Source of the DNA: an uncultured Persicitalea sp.
GTDB taxonomy: Bacteria > Bacteroidota > Bacteroidia > Cytophagales > Spirosomataceae
Reading direction: 5' to 3'
Assembly (NCBI GenBank): GCA_950075905.1
Contig: CATMVR010000383.1
Coordinates: forward strand, 1 to 5,598
Length of the DNA stretch: 5,598 nucleotides
Part shown: one piece after another, positions 1 through 5,598 of the stretch
Layout: every line of letters starts with the position of its first letter
Position numbering within the stretch: position 1 is the stretch's first letter
Translations under genes and position numbers: made by a program
The notes under the pieces: model-generated
What the model was told of the DNA's origin: nothing
Database searches by the model: none
Seen by the model: only the letters and a program-made list of their open reading frames with translations

Positions 1-987
1 GCCCGAACCGACGCTTCCACCTCCAATGTACGCTTGCAGCGCATCTTCAAGATCCACCACAGTCTACGCACTATGTGCGCCTGTTCGGCCGAGGAGCTCG
101 CTGAAAGGTGCCTGGCCGTAGATCCGCAGGTCAATGCCCGTAAAATCCGGGAGGATATTCAGTTTCTGCGGGATATGGGTGCACCTATTCCGAAAGGCAA
201 CAAGCATACAAAGTTTCGGTATAGTACCCCCTTTTCGCTGCTGGAAGCCTTGGAAGGGGTAAACATGGCTGAGGCCAATGAGGTAGTAGACTACCTGAAC
301 CAATTATCGCACAGAGCCCCCAAAGCCGCTTTACTGGAACTTGATAAGGTTTTTCTGGCGATGGAAAGGCGCATCAGAACTACCGAAGCGCAGGGGGATA
401 TGCGTCTGCAATTTGAAAAGAGGGATTACCAGGGCCAGGAGCATGTTTCGGCTTTACTGGATTTCGTGCGGAAGGGCCGGGCTATTGAATTTGAATACAA
501 ACCTTTCATGAAAGAAATGAATATACGGACGGTGTTTCCAGTTTTTCTGAAAGAATATAACTACCGTTGGTTTTTGATTGGCTACGACCGCGAAAAGCAC
601 GAGTATCAGAACTATGCCCTCGACCGTATCAAGGGTACTCCCAAGCTTTCGGACTGGAAACCGGCGGTTGACAAGCTCCCTGATCCATCAACCTATTTTC
701 AAGATTTGATTGGGGTCACGATGGAGGGTAAAATAGAAGTGATTAAGGTTCGGGTTACCAAGCGCCGGGCCTTCTACGTCCGCACCAAGCCCTGGCATGC
801 ATCCCAGCGGGAAATCGATGAAACGGAGCAGTGGATTGACTTTGCATGGACAGTATACCAAAACCGCGAGTTGGTTGCTCACATTCTGGAACTGGGTGCT
901 GATGCGGAAGTGCTGGAACCCGCTACGCTGCGAGAGCAAATCCGGCAGGTATTGATAATAGCGCAGAATAGGTATGTAGCTTTATAA
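1..987 (+). CDS. WYL-domain transcriptional regulator (5' end outside window)
   Basis: Probable DNA-binding transcriptional regulator of the WYL family, acting in the cytoplasm. The family pairs an N-terminal winged helix-turn-helix with a ligand-sensing WYL domain and a C-terminal WCX region. Numbering visible codons from base 1, residues 11-75 look like the helix-turn-helix and wing (RLQRIFKIHHSLR, then SAEELAERC and ARKIREDIQFLRDMG). Residues about 145-220 are the WYL domain, with the core NYRWFLIGYD at 188-197 and YALDRI at 205-210. The family triad reads W-F-L here. Residues about 235-325 are the WCX-like end, including the typical ELGADAEVLEP. The frame is open to base 1 with no ATG. 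A TTG at 34 could serve as a start but would cut into the first helix. Bacteroidota relatives usually have about ten residues before this helix, so I infer the true start lies a few codons outside the window. Stop TAA is at 985-987. The visible 328 codons match the usual size. The effector and targets are unknown; WYL regulators elsewhere control DNA-damage, defence or metabolic genes. Confidence 0.9.
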   Translation, partial: ARTDASTSNVRLQRIFKIHHSLRTMCACSAEELAERCLAVDPQVNARKIREDIQFLRDMGAPIPKGNKHTKFRYSTPFSLLEALEGVNMAEANEVVDYLNQLSHRAPKAALLELDKVFLAMERRIRTTEAQGDMRLQFEKRDYQGQEHVSALLDFVRKGRAIEFEYKPFMKEMNIRTVFPVFLKEYNYRWFLIGYDREKHEYQNYALDRIKGTPKLSDWKPAVDKLPDPSTYFQDLIGVTMEGKIEVIKVRVTKRRAFYVRTKPWHASQREIDETEQWIDFAWTVYQNRELVAHILELGADAEVLEPATLREQIRQVLIIAQNRYVAL

Positions 988-1049
988 TTGACTCTAACGT
1001 ATAGCCGGCTATTTCTTTCGTACGCCTATTCTTCTGTACAATATAGAAC

Positions 1050-1074
1050 ACCCGTAATGGGCTTCGGGTTTTTT
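1050..1074 (+). terminator. Candidate intrinsic terminator after the WYL gene
   Basis: The stem ACCCG (1050-1054) pairs with CGGGT (1065-1069) across a 10-base loop, and six T residues follow (1069-1074). It lies about 60 bases past the regulator's stop codon, where a terminator is expected. The stem is only five pairs and the loop is large, so it may be weak. It supports the regulator being a transcription unit separate from the downstream pair. Confidence 0.5.
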
Positions 1075-1086
1075 GTGAGCGCGGAT

Positions 1087-1117
1087 GATTGGTTTTCAAT
1101 CCTTACACAGGAGTGTA
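1087..1117 (+). other. Two adjacent small inverted repeats
   Basis: GATTG (1087-1091) and CAATC (1097-1101) flank the 5-base spacer GTTTT. Two bases later TACAC (1104-1108) and GTGTA (1113-1117) flank the tetraloop AGGA. Both are perfect 5-bp stems. Neither is followed by a T-run, so they are not terminators. Stems this short can arise by chance; they are listed because they sit directly beside the stronger hairpin at 1122-1151. Confidence 0.3.
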
Positions 1118-1121
1118 TTCT

Positions 1122-1151
1122 GGCTGTGCCGTTTTAGTACAACGGCATGCC
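1122..1151 (+). other. Strong hairpin (RNA stem-loop or operator)
   Basis: TGCCGTT (1127-1133) and AACGGCA (1141-1147) form a perfect 7-bp stem around the 7-base loop TTAGTAC. In RNA the stem extends through a G-U pair (1126 with 1148), a bulged U at 1125, and three more pairs (GGC 1122-1124 with GCC 1149-1151), giving 11 pairs in total. No T-run follows on either strand, so it is not a standard intrinsic terminator. It may be part of the structured 5' leader of the receptor mRNA, a small RNA, or a protein-binding site. A competing small repeat, CCTG-GAT-CAGG (1150-1160), overlaps its right edge. The function is unknown. Confidence 0.4.
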
Positions 1152-1169
1152 TGGATCAGGTTATGACTA

Positions 1170-1260
1170 TTTTGGCAAAAAATCAAAATAATTTTATGAG
1201 AAAGCAGTATTATTAAAAATAATTATTATTACATTTGATTTAATAATATATTTTAAATAT
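1170..1260 (+). promoter_or_regulatory. AT-rich probable promoter region of the SusC/SusD-like operon
   Basis: Only 8 of the 80 bases in 1181-1260 are G or C, and only 2 of the 53 bases in 1208-1260, against roughly balanced composition in the flanking genes. It ends 31 bases before the receptor start codon, so this is the likely promoter region. Bacteroidota housekeeping promoters use TTTG near -33 and TAnnTTTG near -7. A TTTG occurs at 1234-1237 and a near-match TATATTTT at 1247-1254, but their 9-base spacing is too short for them to be a pair. I therefore cannot assign the exact boxes. The left edge carries the palindrome TTTTG-G-CAAAA (1170-1180), a possible operator. Confidence 0.4.
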
Positions 1261-1291
1261 AACTCTTCTAACCATTCTCCCCAGTGTACGT

Positions 1292-4200
1292 ATGAAAAAA
1301 AACTACTTATTGCTACTGCTACTGCTGTGTGTATGTAGCACTGCAATGGCACAGTCTATCACCGGACGGGTCACTTCTGCGGTTACCGACGAAGCGTTGC
1401 CGGGTGTCTCGATTTTGGTAAAGGGTACTACTACCGGTACCACCACCGATTCTGAAGGCAGGTTCAGTATCGTTGCTTCCAGCAAGAGCGTACTTGTTTT
1501 CTCTTCGATTGGCTACAAAAGCCAGGAAGCTTCCGTAAATGCAAAAAGCATTATCAATGTTAAGATGCAGGAAGACGAAGCCCTGCTCAACGAAGTAGTG
1601 GTGACCGCTCTTGGGGTTCCGAAAGATGAAAAGGCGCTAGGATACGCTACCTCTACCATCAAAGCCGTTGACATTACCAAGGTGGGAGCTACCAACGTAG
1701 TCAATGCCCTCTATGGTCGTGCACCAGGCGTACGTATTGCTTCTACACCGGGTGGAGCTACCAGTCCTATCAACATTCAGGTACGGGGGGTAAACTCCAT
1801 TACGGGCCGTAACCAGCCTCTCATTATTCTCGATGGTGTACCCATTCGGAGCGAGGAAGTGTCGAACAACAACTACTGGGGTGATCAGCGGATCCGGGGC
1901 AATGGTCTAAATGACATCAACCCCGAAGATATTGAAAGCCTTACGGTTTTGAAAGGTGCCTCGGCGGCGGCTCTCTATGGTTCAGAAGCCGTAAATGGTG
2001 TACTGCTTATCACCACGAAGTCAGGAGCAAAAGGTAAGAAAGGCTTTTCACTGGATTTTAATACAAACTATACCGTTGATAGAATTGCATACTTACCTCG
2101 CTTTCAGACAGTAAGAGGGGCAGGTGCTCCCACTCACGTATGGAATGGTGGGCAAAATGCCGAAGGATTTATTAGCTACGACACCAACGGGGACGGAGTA
2201 GGAGATACCCGTGGTTTGGCCAATACAACCATCAACTACGGACCAAAATTTGACGGAAAACCCATCATGGCGTGGGATGGTGTTGTGCGCCCCTACGAAG
2301 CCCAGGAAAATCGCTACGGCGCACTCTTCCAGGATGCCCACAGTTCCCAGGTAAACGTGGCCATTGCCCAATCCACCGATAAAGGTAATGTACGCTTCTC
2401 GATGACCCGCCAGGATAATGGCGCCCTCTCGCTCAATGCAAGCAATGCCCGTAACATCGCCAACCTGAACTCTTCCTACAATTTCTCGAAGCGCTGGAAG
2501 ACAGATCTGATCGTTAACTACGTCAATCAAACCACCAAAAACCGGCCGTACTCTATTGATCGAATGATTAATAACTTTACGGGTATGATGGGTGCATTTG
2601 ACAACGGTGCCTGGTATCAGGACCGCTACCAAACCAGCCGGGGCTACCGCTTCGTGACGGGCAATGGCCAAAGCCTTACGCCCGAAGAAAACCTCGTGCG
2701 GAATGGCGTAAGGGGCGATATTCTGGACTACATGTGGCGGGTCAATAAGCATCAGTCCAGCGAAATCAGCAATCGGGTAATTGGTAACCTGACCAACCAT
2801 TTCCAGATTACGGACGATCTACGGCTACGGGCTCGTATATCCACTGATTTCACTTCGGCTCGTCTCGAAAATCGCAATGCTACCGAACGCCCCCTTGCAT
2901 TTGGTCCTTCCGGTAGTTTTGGAGCACAGAATGAACTCAACTCTATTCTGTACGGAGATTTGCTTTTGACCTATTCTAAGAAACTTACCGAGAATCTTAG
3001 CATGCAGGTGATGGGAGGCTATACGGCCAACCGGGAGACCTATTCTATGACCGGGGTAGGTACCAATGGCGGCCTTAGCTCAGAGAACTTATTTGACCTG
3101 TCGGCTTCATTCAATCAGGCCAACGCTTCCCTTCGTAGAAGAGATCGTGTTATTGACGCTATGTTGGGTACGGTGAATTTCGATTACAAAAGCATCTGGT
3201 TTGTAGAAGGTACCATCCGCCGCGACCGTACGTCCACGATGAATCCCAACAACAACGCCTTTACCTATCCATCCGTAAACAGTAGCTTTATTCTCTCCCA
3301 GGCGTTCGAAATGCCACGGTTCATATCGTATAGTAAGTTGCGTGGCTCGTGGGGTATTGTGGGTAACTACCCGGATATTTATAGTGCTAACATAGCCTAT
3401 AACCAAAACACGTTGGGTGTACAGACGCAGGGAGGACAGCCGGTAATATTTACGAACATTTCGAGCAACTTCGGTAATGATGGTATCCGCCCGGAAATGA
3501 AGTATGGTATGGAGTTTGGCTTCGAAAACCGCCTGTTCAACGACCGGGTTGGCTTTGAGGTGACTTACTACAACGATCAGATCAGAGATCAGATTCTTCC
3601 GTTGACCCTGCCACAGTCGAGCGGTGCAAGTTCAGTTTTGACCAACATTGGTACCTTGCGCAATCAGGGTGTCGAACTATTGCTGAGAGGTAGCCTCGTA
3701 AAGTCCAATGACTTGAATTGGGATGTATCGTTCAACTACGCCTGGAACAAGAACGTGGTAGAAAAGTTGGCCAACAACGCCACGGAGCTGCTGCATGCCA
3801 ACTACGATGGCGGCGCTGCTTTGCTGAAATCAGTGGTGGGCCGTCCCATGGGTGATTTGTATACACCTCCAATTGAGAAACATCCTAACGGCCAGCCCAT
3901 TGTTCAGCCCAATGGCCTGTATAAGCTTGACCCCAATAATTTTGAGTTCGCTGGGAATTCCATGCCCAAGGGTATAGGCGGATTGATCAATACCATTTCG
4001 TATAAAAACTTTTCGCTTGACATACTCGTCGATTACCGCATCGGCGGTAGCGTAATGCCTACGGGCGTAAACTGGATGACTAGCCGCGGACTTACCGAGG
4101 AAAGTACCAAGTTCATGGATAAAGAAAGTGGTGGGTTGTCGTACTACCTGGTGAATGGTAAAGGTGTACAAACAACGGCGGCTCAGGGACCCAATGGAGA

Positions 4201-4603
4201 GACAGTTTTTCACGATGGGATGTTGACTTCAGGAGTGTTGGCTAACGGCGAACCTAATACGAATGTCATTTCGCAGGCTTACTACTACTGGAACACCTAC
4301 AACTGGGGAGGTCCTCAGTACAGTTCCTCACGGTATAGCCTCTACATTGATGACGCTACCTACGTGAAAATGCGTGAATTGTCGCTTGCCTATTCTGTAC
4401 CCACCCGGATCGCTTCTAAGTTGGGGGCTTCTCGGTTGAGCCTGTCTGTCTATGGCCGTAACCTGTTCTTTATCTATCGTACACTTAAAGACATAGATCC
4501 GGAAGTTCTTACGGCTGGCTCCCGCTGGTCGCAAACGATCAACAATGCGGGCACAAATCCCGCTACCCGGTCGGCAGGTTTCATGCTTCGCGCAAGCTTC
4601 TAA
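1292..4603 (+). CDS. SusC/RagA-family TonB-linked outer-membrane receptor
   Basis: Complete 1103-residue outer-membrane transporter that, by family, imports a ligand delivered by its SusD-like partner, powered by TonB-ExbB-ExbD. A signal peptide with a seven-leucine core ends near AMA|Q (residues 20/21). A carboxypeptidase-D-regulatory-like domain spans about 23-92 (ITGRVT, ALPGVSILVKGT, TTDSEGRFSI, FSSIGY). A TonB-box-like segment, LNEVVVTALG, is at 99-108. The plug covers about 112-245, with the family signatures LYGRAPGVRI, QVRGVNS, PLIILDGVPI, INPEDIESLTVLKGASAAALYG and NGVLLITTKSG. The rest is the beta-barrel, ending in the aromatic MLRASF typical of Bam-assembled proteins. Length is normal for the family. 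There is no STN domain between signal peptide and regulatory-like domain, so signalling to an anti-sigma factor is not expected. Residues 297-305 (DTNGDGVGD) resemble a calcium-binding loop. The ATG at 1292 is chosen because a clean signal peptide follows; no Shine-Dalgarno motif precedes it, which is common in the phylum. The substrate is unknown. Confidence 0.96.
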   Translation: MKKNYLLLLLLLCVCSTAMAQSITGRVTSAVTDEALPGVSILVKGTTTGTTTDSEGRFSIVASSKSVLVFSSIGYKSQEASVNAKSIINVKMQEDEALLNEVVVTALGVPKDEKALGYATSTIKAVDITKVGATNVVNALYGRAPGVRIASTPGGATSPINIQVRGVNSITGRNQPLIILDGVPIRSEEVSNNNYWGDQRIRGNGLNDINPEDIESLTVLKGASAAALYGSEAVNGVLLITTKSGAKGKKGFSLDFNTNYTVDRIAYLPRFQTVRGAGAPTHVWNGGQNAEGFISYDTNGDGVGDTRGLANTTINYGPKFDGKPIMAWDGVVRPYEAQENRYGALFQDAHSSQVNVAIAQSTDKGNVRFSMTRQDNGALSLNASNARNIANLNSSYNFSKRWKTDLIVNYVNQTTKNRPYSIDRMINNFTGMMGAFDNGAWYQDRYQTSRGYRFVTGNGQSLTPEENLVRNGVRGDILDYMWRVNKHQSSEISNRVIGNLTNHFQITDDLRLRARISTDFTSARLENRNATERPLAFGPSGSFGAQNELNSILYGDLLLTYSKKLTENLSMQVMGGYTANRETYSMTGVGTNGGLSSENLFDLSASFNQANASLRRRDRVIDAMLGTVNFDYKSIWFVEGTIRRDRTSTMNPNNNAFTYPSVNSSFILSQAFEMPRFISYSKLRGSWGIVGNYPDIYSANIAYNQNTLGVQTQGGQPVIFTNISSNFGNDGIRPEMKYGMEFGFENRLFNDRVGFEVTYYNDQIRDQILPLTLPQSSGASSVLTNIGTLRNQGVELLLRGSLVKSNDLNWDVSFNYAWNKNVVEKLANNATELLHANYDGGAALLKSVVGRPMGDLYTPPIEKHPNGQPIVQPNGLYKLDPNNFEFAGNSMPKGIGGLINTISYKNFSLDILVDYRIGGSVMPTGVNWMTSRGLTEESTKFMDKESGGLSYYLVNGKGVQTTAAQGPNGETVFHDGMLTSGVLANGEPNTNVISQAYYYWNTYNWGGPQYSSSRYSLYIDDATYVKMRELSLAYSVPTRIASKLGASRLSLSVYGRNLFFIYRTLKDIDPEVLTAGSRWSQTINNAGTNPATRSAGFMLRASF

Positions 4604-4620
4604 TTGTTAACCTCAAACAA

Positions 4621-4628
4621 GAAAAGAG
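4621..4628 (+). promoter_or_regulatory. Purine-rich translation-initiation tract of the SusD-like gene
   Basis: GAAAAGAG directly abuts the ATG at 4629, within the 25-base gap after the receptor's stop. It is not a classical AGGAGG at 6-8 bases, but A-rich leaders are typical of Bacteroidota start sites. It supports this ATG, which is followed by a full lipoprotein signal. No hairpin or T-run occurs in the gap, consistent with co-transcription. Confidence 0.4.
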
Positions 4629-5598
4629 ATGAATAATAAAATAATTATCGTAGCCCTGGCATTTTTGTTCAGCATAGCAGGCTGCCAGAAGGCTGATTTT
4701 GAAAGTGCGTATACGGACCCGTCCAAAATTGCCCAAACTTCTGTTGAAAAGCAGTTTACGGGCTTTTTAAACGCCAATCGTGATTATGTGGTGCCGAGTT
4801 ACTGGCATTATTTTGTGGTTCTACGCCCTACCATCAATCGGTTCACGCAAGCGGTAGGCTGGGTTACGACGGAAAATCAGTACGTGCCAGGGTTAGCACT
4901 AACCGGCGACCGTTGGGGCAACTATTATAATTTCCTGACCCAATACCGGGAGTTGGAGAAGGTGTTCAATGCTATGTCTGATGCCAATAAAACCGACTAC
5001 CGGATTTATACTATTGCTTCTACGGTTTATCTCTACGATCATACGCAAAAAGTAGTAGATCTGCACGGCGATATACCATTCAGTGAAGCGGGTATGTTGA
5101 GTACCAACGGCGGTGACTATACCATTTCGTATCCTAAGTACGACAAAGCCGAAGATCTCTACAAAAAGATGCTGGATGATCTGAAAAGTTATGCGGATGA
5201 GATGAGTACCATCAACGTCAAAGTAGCGGTATTAGCGGGTTTTCGTACCCAGGATCTGGTGAACAAAGGTGATTTGATGATGTGGCGTAAATACATCAAC
5301 TCCCTGCGGGTACGCATGCTGACCCGAGTGAGTGGAAGTGCTACCTTCTCGGCCCGCGCCAAGTCGGAAATAGCCGAAATACTGGGCAACCCAAGTAAAT
5401 ACCCATTGGTTACTACAAACGCGGATAACATTCAGATCAATATCTTCAACGTAAGTACGCCCATTAACTCCGGTGGATTCCGGTCAGGTCTTGAAGATTG
5501 GGATGGTAACGTGGCGGGTAAGGCAATGATCGACTTCCTGCAAACCAACGCGGACCCACGTCTTCGCGTGCTGTTTGAGCCGGGACTAAATGCCAAGG
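4629..5598 (+). CDS. SusD-like surface lipoprotein (3' end outside window)
   Basis: First 323 residues of a SusD/RagB-type ligand-binding lipoprotein, open to the window edge. The family is usually about 450-600 residues, so roughly a third or more is missing. The start MNNKIIIVALAFLFSIAGC is a type II signal peptide with lipobox IAGC, so Cys19 should be lipidated; by family the protein is exposed on the outer surface and acts as a lid over the SusC-like barrel. Conserved-looking segments are DLHGDIPFSEA (144-154), YPKYDKAEDLYKKMLDDL (168-185), and KGDLMMWRKYINSLRVRML (213-231). This arrangement best fits the SusD_2-type branch (starch-binding associating with outer membrane, PF12771) rather than classical SusD, though that assignment is from memory of the family pattern. 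The mature N-terminus QKADFE has only a partial acidic match to the Bacteroidota lipoprotein export signal. It starts 25 bases after the receptor gene and is almost certainly in the same operon. The ligand is unknown. Confidence 0.92.
   Translation, partial: MNNKIIIVALAFLFSIAGCQKADFESAYTDPSKIAQTSVEKQFTGFLNANRDYVVPSYWHYFVVLRPTINRFTQAVGWVTTENQYVPGLALTGDRWGNYYNFLTQYRELEKVFNAMSDANKTDYRIYTIASTVYLYDHTQKVVDLHGDIPFSEAGMLSTNGGDYTISYPKYDKAEDLYKKMLDDLKSYADEMSTINVKVAVLAGFRTQDLVNKGDLMMWRKYINSLRVRMLTRVSGSATFSARAKSEIAEILGNPSKYPLVTTNADNIQINIFNVSTPINSGGFRSGLEDWDGNVAGKAMIDFLQTNADPRLRVLFEPGLNAK

Larger units (their letters stand above)
988..1291. other. Intergenic region between regulator and SusC-like operon
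   Basis: This gap of 304 bases has no convincing gene on either strand. From left to right it holds a candidate terminator (1050-1074), two small perfect stem-loops (1087-1101 and 1104-1117), a stronger hairpin (1122-1151), a short palindrome (1170-1180), a very AT-rich block (1181-1260), and about 30 bases of ordinary composition before the receptor start. No tRNA, known riboswitch or insertion-sequence end was recognised. Confidence 0.8.

Noticed and set aside
34..987. TTG at 34 as the start of the WYL protein
   Set aside because: The frame is open to base 1 and the upstream residues run smoothly into the first helix. Starting at 34 would clip the helix-turn-helix. A start just left of the window is more likely.
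1057..1137. A 26-codon frame in the gap (ATG at 1057, TAG at 1135)
   Set aside because: It begins inside the loop of the candidate terminator, has no ribosome-binding tract, and its short sequence is not recognisable. It is most likely chance.
1168..1174. TATTTTG as a Bacteroidota -7 promoter box
   Set aside because: It is one base short of TAnnTTTG and no TTTG lies at the expected distance upstream.
2093..2800. Antisense open frame of 235 codons within the receptor gene
   Set aside because: It lies fully opposite a strongly supported receptor gene, has no initiation signal and no recognisable domain. It is a shadow of codon usage on the coding strand.
3830..4213. Antisense open frame of 127 codons near the 3' part of the receptor
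   Set aside because: Same reasoning: full overlap with the barrel-coding sequence and no domain-like content.
4604..4628. Possible terminator or promoter between the SusC-like and SusD-like genes
   Set aside because: The gap is only 25 bases, with no stem, T-run or promoter-like boxes. Co-transcription is the simplest reading.
5189..5431. Antisense open frame of 80 codons within the SusD-like gene
   Set aside because: It overlaps conserved SusD-like segments on the + strand and shows no independent coding evidence.

Overview
The window looks like a chromosomal stretch from a Bacteroidota species. A SusC-type TonB-dependent receptor followed at once by a SusD-type lipoprotein is the hallmark gene pair of that phylum. 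Protein style and the mid-range base composition of the genes suggest a free-living Cytophagales member (Spirosomataceae-like). That finer placement is inference only.

Layout, all on the + strand. (1) Bases 1-987 hold a WYL-domain transcriptional regulator whose first codons lie just off the left edge. (2) Bases 988-1291 are a non-coding gap of 304 bases. It holds a weak intrinsic terminator for the regulator, then a run of short stem-loops including one strong hairpin at 1122-1151, a small perfect palindrome at 1170-1180, and an extremely AT-rich block (about 90% A+T over 1181-1260) that probably carries the promoter of the next operon. (3) Bases 1292-4603 encode a complete 1103-residue SusC/RagA-family outer-membrane receptor. 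(4) After only 25 bases, 4629-5598 encodes the first 323 residues of a SusD-like surface lipoprotein that runs off the right edge.

The last two genes form one operon and one machine. The SusD-like lipoprotein caps the SusC-like barrel from outside and captures a ligand, probably a glycan or other oligomer. The barrel then imports it into the periplasm using energy from TonB-ExbB-ExbD. The window shows no glycoside hydrolase, peptidase, sigma factor/anti-sigma pair or hybrid sensor, so the substrate cannot be named. The receptor lacks an N-terminal STN signalling domain, which argues against FecI/FecR-type control acting through it. The WYL regulator is separated by a terminator, and nothing in the sequence proves that it controls the operon.

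The genes themselves are ordinary for the phylum. The part most worth a second look is the structured gap upstream of the receptor. I see no mobile element, CRISPR array, tRNA, rRNA or undescribed multi-gene system.
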